Translations under genes and position numbers: made by a program | The notes under the pieces: model-generated | The model's input: the letters and a program-made list of their open reading frames with translations, nothing else | Told to the model about the DNA's origin: nothing | Database searches by the model: none | Source of the DNA: Brachycybe producta | Taxonomy: Eukaryota > Arthropoda > Diplopoda > Playtdesmida > Andrognathidae | DNA length: 64,000 nucleotides | NCBI GenBank assembly: GCA_036925085.1 | Contig: JAUPFP010000005.1 | Coordinates: forward strand, 9,554,498-9,618,497 | Direction of reading: 5' to 3' | Shown here: piece after piece, positions 1-11,000 of the stretch | Numbering within the stretch: position 1 is the first letter of the stretch | Layout: each line of letters starts with the position of its first letter

Positions 1-1
1 C

Positions 2-103
2 GAGGAAAAACTCGCAATGTCTACAGGCCCCTTTAAAGGTTGGTTTGTACTTGGTGAAAGTGCAGCAAAGAAATTTGCAGCAAAACGTTTCAAAACTCGT
101 TAG
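2..103 (+). CDS. possible C-terminal exon of an upstream gene (partial)
   Basis: An open frame runs from the window edge through 33 codons to a TAG stop at 101-103. It ends in a basic tail (GESAAKKFAAKRFKTR). The residue composition (Gly, Trp, Phe, Lys/Arg mix) is richer than the surrounding AT-rich DNA would give by chance, so this may be the last coding exon of a gene to the left. No domain is recognised, no splice acceptor is visible, and the family is unknown. Chance reading-through of 33 codons is the alternative. Confidence 0.35.
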   Translation, partial: EEKLAMSTGPFKGWFVLGESAAKKFAAKRFKTR

Positions 104-2859
104 CTAACTCATCTTTCGCTGAGATAAAATATTTTCTCTTTGCACACTTGTCGTTTTCGTCGCAATATTTCGAAAAGAACAAGAAAGGACTCTCCTGCAT
201 AGAGGCTAAGTGGCTGCTTAATCAAAAGAAAAAACTGAAGGTTATTGCGTGTCGCTGCTCTAGCGCTAAGTAGGAACCAAGCTTTTACACTTTGATGTAC
301 TCTTTAGTTACGAATCTGTAGTTTCCTGTCATTTTTTTTTTCAAACTTTTTAAGCCACACGTCTATTTAAATTCTTAATTAAGGAGTTTCTTATTCGACA
401 TTGTTTATATTTTTTTATTATTGATAAAATGTTGTGAATTTTTAAAATTATTAAAATTAATTTTCAGTGATGATTTTCTCATAGAAACCTCGAAAGTTTG
501 CTTTCTTTTTCAAGAGAGAGAGAGAGAGGGTAGAGACGAATATTTCTTTTCTACTTTTTAACGTTCGCTTTGTTTCAGTCATGAATTATAATCTTTTTAT
601 GAGATACAGTATATCTTAAGTGATGCGATACATAACTTAATAATTATTTTTTTCTAGTAAAGGTAAAAGAGGGAGAATTACTTTTTTTTATACCTGTGGT
701 CACTGTCCAACGCCCTAAATTTTATTTCAGGTCGAGGTCATTTAGTTTTTGGTGTAAAATGCGTCTGTTAAAAAAAAAACTGATCAGCTGACTTCAAAGT
801 AGTCATTTTTCCAACCAATGAAGTTTACCCTATAACTTTTAAAAGCTGGTCTACCTTGCTTTTTTTTTAAATCAACTAATTATTGAACGATTTTTGGTTT
901 TAATTGAATAGGCCTACTCAGAAATATGCATATATTTTAATATAATTATTTGAAAATTTTATGAGCCTTTCTAAATTCAGTTTTGAAAAATTCCTTAAGA
1001 TCGATTTGTAATTAGAAATTTGTGGTTTTTTTATACAAATTTATGCAAATTTGAAGTGACGTCACTTATCCATAAATCAAAGCAAAATTTTAATTTCAAA
1101 TATAAAAGAGATGTGAACTTTATTACGGTTTTGGAGAAGAATTTCAGTTTTAAGATTTTATTTAAGACATCTCTCTCTATATGACCTTTAAGTTTTTGTC
1201 ATTTTGCTCGTCGACCTTGCAAGGACCAAGATAAGAAACTTTTAAAACAACTTCCCTTCAAATTTCAGGTATTAGAAATGCAGGAAATTACAAATAAGTA
1301 GGTCAATTTTTTTTTTAATTTTGTGTTCTTTCCAGAATTATTTATAATGTTGTACTAGCAATTTTAATTTAACATACATAAGAACTTTGCTAATAACTTT
1401 AAAAAAAAAAAAGTTAATCACAAATGAAACCAAAAAAAAAAATGAAAATATTCAAAATAGTTAATTTGTATATTTATCTTTTTATGTAACTTTTTCTTAA
1501 AAGCAAAATGAAGTGAATTTTGAGTTTTCTCTGAAATAAGTCAGAAAATCAGAAGAGTCATTGTAATATGCAAATTTGAACCTTGTTGCATATAATATAA
1601 ATTTGCAATTTAACGTGGTTATTTAAAGTTGATTTGAGTTTTTTCACTTGTTGTTCTTCAAGGGAATAATTTTAATTGTTCGACAACCTCTTCAACTACT
1701 TTTGGCATTTTTTTTTCTTTCTCTCTTTCTAAAATTATAATTCTCTCCTCCTTTGTCCTACTTTAGCACCTTTCACTAATAACACACCCAAAACTGCAGA
1801 CTTACGAGAACTTTTTTGATAAATTGACCAAATCTGAAAATTTCTTTTGCTGCTTTTCGTAATGATAATCATATTTCTTTATAATATATCATACTCATTT
1901 TAGTCAACTTAATTTGCATAAAAAATGGCTGCTTTAAAATCAGATGTTCAATGTAGCTTTTTATTATGCAAATTAAGTTTAATAGAATAAATATAAAATG
2001 TTACAAAAATGAAATCATAAGTTAAACAAACAAATACACACCCTGAACAAAAAATAAATCCGTGGCCCATTTTATGTAATTCTTACTAAAAAAAAATTTC
2101 AAAATATCCCCATTTAGACGAATTGACAATGAAAAGACATGGCTGTCATTTTTTTTTGGTGAGGAATTCTTGCATTGTTATAAAATTAGTTGAATTGTTT
2201 AGTGTTTGTTTGTATCCCGTTGGTTTTGCAACTTTTCACCGATTGTTCATATTTTATTATTTTTTCTTCAACATTTTGTTCTCTTTTACCTCTAACATTA
2301 TTTTTATGATGTATTCAATTTTTCATATTCTTTTTCTACCTTCAAGATAAAAAAATATCTTATCAGAATTTATACAATAAAAATAATAAACCGGAGAAAG
2401 TTTTCATTTTCATGTATTTTGTTATATATGTCAGGCGCATTCTTTATTATATTATCAATAGAAGATTTACTTTTTGTTTGTTTTTACTTTTGCTTTTTTA
2501 TGATTGAAATTAAGGGTAAAACGTTTATGCAAATTATTTATGAAAATTACATGTTTTGTGCAAATAAGAAATTGAACCCACAAATATGCAAAAAAAATTA
2601 TTCGTTTTATGTAAATAAATATATACATATTATTAAAAGTACAATTAATTAATTATCTGAAGCAAATTATTAGCTACAATTATCAAAAGCAATAACTAAA
2701 AATACAAAATCAAAATGATTTTTTTAAGTAACTCTGTTTAGAAATTTAAGTAACTTATGCAAATAAACCTAAAATGCAAAATTGACGTGTTTTTTTGTTT
2801 TATCCAAATAAAAATTTATATCACATAGCAAAATTACAGTTAATTGTCTGAGGCTTTTT

Positions 2860-3400
2860 GCACATAGACCACTTGTGGTTTCAATATATTGCTATGTAAA
2901 TAAGGCGGACCATGGCACACAAGCGCTACTAAGGGGAGAACAGCTACTTGGGTCACTACAGCTACCAAAAAAATTAATAGATCTTTTGTTCATCAAAAGG
3001 GTCACTACAGCTACCAAAAATAGGGGGACAAAATATAGACCCTTTTTTTTATCACTTTCTCCTCACTACAGCTAAAAAAATAACCCTTTCTACCTAACCT
3101 AACCGAACCTTACCTAATAAAACCTTACCTAACCGAACCTTAACGATCCTAACCAAAAAGTACCGATCCTAACCGAACCTAACCAAACCTAACTGAACCT
3201 AACCGAACCTAACCGAACCTTACCGAACATAATGAAACCTAATCGAACATAATAAAACCTAACGGAACCGAATGTAATCTAAACTAAACGTATTGATAAA
3301 TAAAAAGGCCTATATTTTTTGGTAGCTGTAGTGACCCTGGTGGCTGTAGTGAGCCTGGTAGCTGTAGTGACCCAATTAGCTGTAGTAATTAGCCTAAAGT
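2860..3400. repeat. foldback element with an interstitial telomere-like core
   Basis: The left flank has direct units GTCACTACAGCTACC near 2952, 3001 and (degenerate) 3063. The right flank has the inverse complement GGTAGCTGTAGTGAC near 3321, 3339 and 3358, with a further shorter unit near 3377. Between them lies the CCTAA/CCGAA array described separately. The arrangement is a large imperfect inverted repeat, so the region could fold into a stem. It may be a mobile foldback or MITE that captured telomeric repeat, or a break-repair scar. Ends are approximate. Confidence 0.55.
3083..3285 (+). repeat. degenerate telomere-like tandem repeat, (CCTAA CCGAA)n
   Basis: The sequence is built from five-base words CCTAA, CCGAA, CCTTA and near variants, often alternating as a ten-base unit CCTAACCGAA. 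CCTAA is the complement of TTAGG, the ancestral arthropod telomere repeat. About twenty ten-base units are present, all degenerate, so this is an old interstitial block and not a working telomere. Confidence 0.6.
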
Positions 3401-4563
3401 AATTAACAGCTACAATCATCAGAAGTATTATAAACACAAATATTAAAAAAATAGATTTTTTTATAACTAAAAAGCATTTTTAAAAGAAGTGAAATTATAC
3501 GACTTAATGCAATTTGTGTATTTTATGCATTTTTATTAAACTGATCGTGGTACTCATATGGTATCAATGTAGCAAAATGGAGCTGGAATGATAATTATGC
3601 ATTTTATGCTAATAATTGGCAAAAATTTAATAAGCTTTAACAAAATTTTCTATACTTTTCGTTTTTTCTTGAATTTTTTTTATCTTAAGAAAAAAATTCG
3701 CAATAAAAAAGAACCGAAATTCCTTTAGTTCGTTTGCTTAATTGCAAATTTTACTTAATTACACTTTTAATTTCAGTTAACAAGCGATCGGTATTTGGTA
3801 CTAAGAGTAGACTGTCAGTGAAAGGATATACATAAGAACTCCTTAACAATTTTTTTTTAAAAAAAAGCTCATAAATTATAATGTTGAATAGAGAAAGGGT
3901 TGGGTGCAACAAACGGTTTGTTTAAAAATAATGAATAGAATGGATGTTAACAATGTTAAGTGAGACCAATGTACATTAGATATACATTTTATATTACTTT
4001 ATATCTAAACGAACGAGTTGAATTAAACGGGTTTTTTATATATATTTTTTGGGAGTTCACCGAACCATCCATGATACTCGATAGGTAAAAAAAAATATAA
4101 CGTTACAATAGAATAGATAAAATTGATCTAAAATTTCTCATGCATTTCATGATGTTCAATTGATGATTCCTGCTATATCTTAATTGGTTCAATTTTAGAT
4201 TTTTCTTGTTGTTGTTATTGATGTCCGTTTACATTTAAATAGGTTTAACCAATTTGCAATTTTTGAGTTTTACAAGTAATATTATTGCTAATTCAGTAAT
4301 ATATACAGGATGTTTTTTTTTAAATTTCGTTAATTCATTGTGGCTAAACAGTAATTTTTATTTTGTATAAAGAAAAGAGAAACTTTTTTAATAAAAAAAA
4401 ACTTCAAAGTTTATTAGAAACTAGAAAAATAAAAAAGATGCTAATTGTAGTTTTTATTTACAATGATATTTTTGAAAAAATAAACCTTTTTGTGGTTGTT
4501 TGAAAAATCATCAAATGTTAGGTTTTTTTAACAATGAGGCTTATTACACGGCACTACTTATCC

Positions 4564-4719
4564 CGATAGAAGTGTCGATATAATTACTGTATGTTCTACG
4601 CAGGCTCTACATCTAATGATAATAAGATTTCACATCACAAGACAATTGAAAATAAAATAGTATGGAGCCGCCAGCATAGGAGGACATAATATTATACTTA
4701 TATATCGACACTTCTATCA
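4564..4719. mobile_element. short non-autonomous element (MITE) with 18-bp perfect terminal inverted repeats
   Basis: GATAGAAGTGTCGATATA at 4565-4582 is repeated as its exact inverse complement at 4701-4718. The 118-bp interior has no open frame and includes a moderately GC-rich stretch (GGAGCCGCCAGCATAGGAGG, 4664-4683). Two 18-bp perfect arms 118 bp apart are typical of a MITE. A clear target-site duplication was not seen, so the superfamily is not assigned. Confidence 0.65.
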
Positions 4720-5794
4720 GAATAATTAACAATGTTTAGGAAAAAGTATATTTTCAAATTGCTGCAGATAGTTTATTTTAAAATATATCATTATGGAAAG
4801 TACTTTTAACATATGGGTAGCATTGGATACACCACATAACAATGTTTAAATTTATTACATAATGTAAAATTAACAAATTTACTTCCAAGTTAATTTATCT
4901 TGCAATTACTAAATATTGGATTTACATAAACAATAATCAAGAAAGTATTTTTCAACATTGTCAATGCTCACTTATTAAATAGTAAATACAATTGTTTTGA
5001 TTGACTTCAGGACGAGATCACATTGCAATTGTTATTGGGTTTATATATTCAGGTTTTGACACTGCCTTTCACATGTTGCAATAGGGCTCTTATCCTTCTG
5101 TCACAGGCCTTTTCGACTGGTTGTAGAGTATTTTTTTTTTAAATTCATTTGGGCCTCATTTTGAGAAACATTTACATAATTTCACCATGTAAATCGACAG
5201 TCTAATAATTATCATGGAATTTCGTTCAGTAGTGGATAAACCATTATAGTATGCCGAATTTGCTAAATGAAAAACCTTGCTTAAATTTAAGAAGCCTGTT
5301 TTTTATTATTATTTTTAACATGCCTTTCATGGAGGTTGTGATTGAAACTTCTTGCTCATTATAGACTTAGAAATTAATATATATAAAGAAACATATTCAC
5401 CCATTGTTTTTTTATCTTTTTAAAATTGACAAGTTAATGTTTTTTTTTGTGTGTTCCACATTTTGTGACTGAATGATTGTTATTGGAAATATATAAAAAT
5501 GTGTTTGTGTTCACACTTGTATTGTTGTCTGAGCATGACTGATACCTCTTTGCCTTCTAATAACTTTCAATACATAACGAAAGAACAATTTCTTATGGTA
5601 GAAGAATGAATGGCACAATGAATAAAAAAAAATCTTTTTTGTCAGAAAAATCTCAATTTTGCTCAAATTCTTTTGTCATGGTAAAAAGTTTATTGATAAA
5701 TAATAAATTATAAATTGTGGTGGTTTCTAAATAGAATATTGCAATTTATATTACAGTTACTTGCATATTATATTCTTTTCAATGCTACATTTCA

Positions 5795-5880
5795 GTGTTA
5801 TTACCAAAGTGGAAAATCAGTTATTCTGTGTAATTACTAGACAGTGTACAAACCATAACAATTCGATAGTAAATTTGCAA
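5795..5880 (+). repeat. dispersed repeat fragment with core CAGTTATTCTGT..ATTACTAG
   Basis: The block AAAGTGGAAAATCAGTTATT followed by CTGTGTAATTACTAGACAGT recurs in related form near 41430-41540 and 47660-47740 in the same orientation. It is non-coding and unclassified. Confidence 0.4.
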
Positions 5881-6361
5881 AAATTATTATTTTTGGCAAT
5901 GCGCACAATACCGGTAACAATAAGTCAATGTAATAAATCTTCATTAATATTATTTAAATTGGCTTGTTATATTCATTTGGCATAATGATTAAAATTATAT
6001 TATTTGTGCAGGTTTACTATAGTGTTTTTGCACATTGTCTAATAATTATTAAGTAATAATTAAGGCGAAAAATTTGCATAAAATGCACAAAACGCGTAAT
6101 CACGATTCCAACTTTCGGATTCCGTTTGGGGTACACTGTGATACAACATGGGTGTAATGCGTTATGGGTGTGCAATAAAAATGCGTATAATGCTAAAGTT
6201 GCACAAAGTTTCACTTCTTTAAAAAAAATTTTTTCAGAAAAAAAACTAGAGGATTTTTACTACCTAATTGCATTGATTTTGCATTTTTTTGTTATTGTAT
6301 GTAACCGTTTTAGCTTTTGCTGCATATAATTAATTTTAAATTGCTATATAATATAGAACTA

Positions 6362-6535
6362 TCATTGGCGAACCTTTACGACCAGCTGCCAACCTGACAT
6401 CGACCATCTCTTTTGCACCCGGGCTAAAGACCGGCAATGGCGGGGTTCGGTTTTGGTCTGCCCTGAGTATTTTACTTCTTCAGTACCATCCATAGCTGAC
6501 AAACATTCCCCTACCGCCACATGGGTACGCATCCG
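6362..6535. repeat. GC-richer island, probable fragment of an unidentified mobile element
   Basis: About 170 bases are much richer in G and C than the flanks (for example GCACCCGGGCTAAAGACCGG near 6414). The borders are abrupt, with no open frame or splice signal that would make it an exon. A SINE or MITE fragment is most likely. No terminal repeats were found. Confidence 0.35.
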
Positions 6536-7521
6536 ATATATATTTTCTATTTACATACAATAGTTTTTATACATATTTTGCATTTTTTAAATTTAATTTT
6601 ATTTGCATAAAATGCATAATTTCTAAAAAAAAACAATTTGGACATTTTTGAATTTTTATTTTCATGAAAGCTTTCTCGTTAGTAGGCCTAATTTTGCATA
6701 GTAACTAATTTTGAACTTTTAAGTAATGTACACACAATTTATAGTTAAGAATGTCTCAAAATGCAAGTTTTAGACAGACAGTATGTCCTTGAAAATTGAT
6801 GTCTTGAAAAGAAAAATGAATTTTAAAATTGTGATTTTTCTTTATGATTCCCGCCCCTATGTCTTGAGAATTTATAAGTAAAAGTCGTAAGAATTTTGTG
6901 GTAATGTCTTAAGCTTTCCACTTTTTTTTTTTTTTAAAAAAATGGGGTGTTTTTATATGGGTGTTACTAGAGAGTAGATTTTATATTTTTTGTGGCTTAT
7001 TTGGGTGGGTTGTTCTTATGAAATGTGGAGTGTTTGTAATGGTTGTTTTTTATAGAATTGAAGCCTTTAGGGCGGATAGATAATAATGGCAACCAAGCAT
7101 GTCCAAGAAATAGATAGATGCTTAAGTTTTTGGTGGCTGTTAAAAGTTTGAAAACATTGAAGCAAACTTTTCTGAGAGTGCTCAAAATATACAGAAAGAC
7201 AGAGATAGATACAACTTATACATTATAGATACAGGTGAGGGGTGGGGAAAAAAGTAGACCAGCGCCCTCGTAATTGGAACAAAATTTTTACGTGTGTTTC
7301 TGAACTTTTTTTTGTCTACTTGTTCTTCTTTTTGGATATAGGATTTAACTTGAATGTGGTGTTGTGTATGTGTGTGTTGTTAAAACATAATCAAAGTTGG
7401 AACTGTCCAGGCTGGACCTGGCCTTTAACTCAGTTTAGAAGGAATTAACTAACATCAGTGGTGGACAACCACACACAATAATTGTTTTTATTATTATTAA
7501 CTTTACATTTATATTTAAAAA

Positions 7522-8076
7522 ATGTTTCGCTTTCAGACAGAACGGTTCTTCGTAAAGGTATTGCTGTCAGTGTTGTTGTTGTCAATTTTTGAGAATTTTG
7601 CAACAACTGGACAACAAAATCGAGAACCGGCTTCTCATCAGGCTGTTGCTCGACGTCAGGATGGAGTTTTTTTTGGTTTGGGTGGACTGGATGCTCGTCT
7701 TGTGCCGTTTGATCTGGATGCATTTTTCGAACATGCCGCTCCAACTAGAACCACGGCAAAGATTAACCGAGCTGTCACTTCACCATCCACCAAACCATTG
7801 CGGCAGTCCACATCTTCTTCGTCTCCAAGAGTCACGGCAGCCAGTTCGACGGAACCGAAACTGTTTCGTGGCTTCGATGGAAGAGATTCGAATCCATCAG
7901 GTCGTGGAACAACATTCTCCAGATCAACTCCACAAGAAGTAACAGTTACTAGTCGATCTTCACGTCCAGATCTGATTGTTCGAGAACCGACTCGACCCAA
8001 CGATGGACGATTTTCAGACGATCAGGAAGATCGAAGAGGAAATTTGAGGGCACCTCAGGAATCTTCTAAAGTTTTG
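7522..8076 (+). CDS. gene 1 exon 1 (signal peptide, start of long form)
   Basis: The ATG at 7522 opens a classic signal peptide: basic MFRFQTERFFVK, then a Leu/Val core, then ATTG before QQN. It continues for 185 codons in phase 0 to a strong GTAAGT donor at 8077. The mature start (QQ) resembles that of gene 2, which supports the start choice. A weak alternative is that CTTTCAG at 7528-7534 is an acceptor and the true start lies upstream. Confidence 0.75.
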
Positions 8077-11000
8077 GTAAGTTAGTTCATATTAATATTA
8101 TACTTTGATTAAGCTTGTTTAAATCTTTTGGTGTTCCAGGTAAAATCAGTTTAATAACTTTAGTGTTTTATAAACGATTATGGTTGCAAATAAATTACTT
8201 AAAAATTAAAATCGAAATTGATTAACAAAATTAACATTTAAAAGAAAATTATAATTATAGTGTTTTGACTTTTTGACGTTTTACTTTTAATTAAATCAGA
8301 TTCGAATTTAGTTTTGTTAACAGCTGATTTTCTAACTCTGGTTACTCTGCAGTTTCAGAAAACCAACAGTAAGGAGAAATTGACAGTGTGTTAGAGACTA
8401 GACCACTAGCTGTTTTACTTAATAGAACAAAGTGTAACGAATTCACCGTTTAGAATTCGTCCGTTTTTGTAGACACCCTGTAATCAAGTTGTATCGATGA
8501 AAGGTTCTCACCTCATGCTTGGGGGTGGCCGGGAGGTCATTACGACGATGACTCCCTGCCCTCCAAGATGAGAAGAATAGCCCAAAAGTACTACATCGAT
8601 GGTTAATAGGATAGATCCTAGAAGAACCATCGATGCAGAACTTTTGGACGTGAGAATCTTTACAAATTGTTAATAGGAGGATGATCGTACATCCTTCTGT
8701 ATTGTTATAATTTATACATCTTATAGATGTTTTCGTTTTCTTGTCAAGTGATAGTTCACTTCTAGGTCCGAGTGTGTCCAAGAGACTTGGACACACCTGG
8801 AGCCTTTGTTATCATAATCAGATGTTTGTATTGTATTTTGAGTATAAATACAAGAGGTTGTAGATTGAGAGGACAGATCGGATAGATCAGGCAGATCGGA
8901 CAGACCGTCTTTATGCTTAAGACCGATGCGATATCTCTCAATCTACAGGACTCTCTGTTTATTGAATAAAAGAGCATTTTCATCATACGAATTCAATGTG
9001 TGGACTCAGTCATTTTATGGGAGTGGGACTTAGGATTATAGCCGCCACGTAGCCGATGTTTCCACCGGACAACGAAGTCTCCAGCAGCCGAGTGTAAGAC
9101 GACATCTCTACAATATTCTCTACCACAGGTCTCCTGAGGTACCGACCCTTGTGTCCCTGGTGGTTAAGTAGCAACACAGGAGCCAATAGACCGAAAGACT
9201 TAATCATCAACATCCATTCGACACTTCTAGATGGCTAGTAGAGATCTCTCTACTAACCCTACGGAAACGGGGATGTTACAAAATGGTGGAGGCGCCGGGT
9301 ACCTCACTACAGATCCAGTAGAGAATACCAATGATGTCGGAGTTACACCAGGTGGTAAAGGAAAGAAAGGCAGACCGAAATCGAAGTCGAAGACACGGGA
9401 GAAGGACGATACAAACCAAATGGATGGAGAAGATCCACTTGAAGGTATCCTTCAAAATCTAAGTGCTGAAAGACGGGAGAGACTGATGGCCTGGTACGAA
9501 GCCCAGCAACCATCAGGATCGATGTTACTCCGGAGCGGGCGTGGTGTAAGTACGGTTCAGCGTCATACGGTAGTCCGAGAAATGGATACCGGAGTGGAGC
9601 CCTCGTCGGCCCACGCTGAATCTCAGCGTCATACAGTGATTCCTGGATTGGACACTGAAGGGGAGCCCTCGTCGGCCCACGCTGAAAACCTAAGACAGGT
9701 TAATGTATTCCAGACGCCGCTCATGCTGAAGAAGAGTGGAGGGACCCAGAGAGGTCGCCTACCTGAGACTCCTATTCTACGGAGAGAGAACCCGGACCAG
9801 CTAGAGGATGAAAGCCTAACAAGTGAGGATCCCAGCGTAGAAGAGCTGGAAGGAAATCCAATTTGCAATCGTCATCGGACCTGTGAGGAGCTGGATGGGA
9901 AGTACAAGAGTCTTCACCCACTCCGGAATCTGGAGACCTTCAAAGGATTGACGTCTGTATACACCTTTCTGGAGGACTACGAGAGTATCGCAGATCTGGA
10001 GGACTGGAGCAACGTCCACAAGACCTACTACCTACGTAAGGCGGTAGAAGGGGACGTAGTACGTTGGTTATCCAATTTCTACAAAGAAAATCGAGGAAAG
10101 ACCACGTGGGACTTCATACGGAGCGAGTTAATTGAAAGATTTGGACGTCGAGACGAGTTAGTGCAACTGAAGCTGAGGTTGGATACCATGCTCCAAAGGA
10201 AAGGAGAGGACACCAATCAGTTTTTGGGTCGCTACCTTGACTTGAGTAGAAAAGTGTTACCGGGGGTAACCGACAAATACCGGATTGTGGAATTTCGGCA
10301 GAAACTTCATCCGATTATACGTAATGCTACACAGAATGCGCCGAATAGCAATCTGAAGCTGTACACGACATATATCAAGGATACCGAGGAAGTTTTGATG
10401 GCTGATGGGTTATGGATACCGGAAGGAACGATGGGTCAACAAACGACGACCCAGGTCTCCAAGGGTCCACAGAAGAATAACCAACGCCAAAATGCCAAAC
10501 AGACGCAAGCAGTAATGGACGGAGGACGTTCTTACGCGGTTGTTACTCAAGATCAAGTGGACCCAACGAACCACTCGACTCCATCAAATTCAAATAACCA
10601 AACGCAACAGAAGACCAACCAGAACTCGAATCAGCAACAAGGTCGTAAATGGAACCAAAGATATCCGCAGAAGAAAAACTACAATGGTCAGCAAACGCAA
10701 GATGGAAGTAAAACCCCGAAAGATCTCAGCACAGTAGAGTGTTATCACTGTCACGAGAAGGGTCACTTTTCAAGAAACTGCCCAAAGAAAGTAGTTGCGG
10801 ATGGAACCGTTGGACTTGTTCAACATGGAATGGCCACTGGAAGAAATGGCCAGCAGTATTTTGTCGTCAGCGAGAACGGGCAGAAGAAGTTCCTGCGAGA
10901 GGAAAACCCGGCTGATTTAAACTAGAAAGGGTGGCAGTAAAGAGGGGCCTACCGCCCTTTAAGAACGGAAAACCCTCTGGAAAACGACAAAATCGAAACG

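Larger units (their letters stand above)
2520..3650 (+). repeat. dispersed AT-rich repeat rich in ATGCAAAT-like words, copy 1 (interrupted)
   Basis: This stretch shares ordered blocks with 60720-61160: a TTATGCAAATAA block, a block around TTCGTTTTATGTAAATAA, an ACAATTAATTAA block and a final part with TTTTTATTAAACTGAT followed by CATTTTATGC. In copy 1 the series is broken by the telomere-repeat foldback at about 2860-3400, so that element probably inserted into an existing repeat. No coding potential or terminal repeats were recognised; class unknown. Confidence 0.45.
104..7521. other. intergenic region, AT-rich, no gene seen
   Basis: No convincing coding exon was found. Open frames here are short, Phe/Ile/Asn-rich and lack family features. 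The region holds a MITE near 4564, an interstitial telomere-like foldback at 2860-3400, an AT-rich dispersed repeat around it, and a GC-richer island at 6365-6535. The promoter and 5' UTR of gene 1 should lie in its right-hand part, but no core promoter could be assigned with confidence. Confidence 0.6.
8433..9280 (+). repeat. 5' LTR
   Basis: TG...CA-bounded, 848 bp, identical by eye to 19042-19889. TATAAATA at 8843-8850 is the likely core promoter and AATAAA at 8965-8970 the likely polyadenylation signal. U3 is then about 8433-8873, R about 8874-8985 and U5 the remainder. The gag ATG (9231) lies within U5. A perfect 11-bp stem with a 3-base loop (8772-8796) lies about 46 bp upstream of the TATA box. 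Confidence 0.95.

Noticed and set aside
8443-9213. Minus-strand open frames inside the LTRs
   Set aside because: They occur identically in both LTRs and lie antisense to U3, R and U5. No protein family is recognised.
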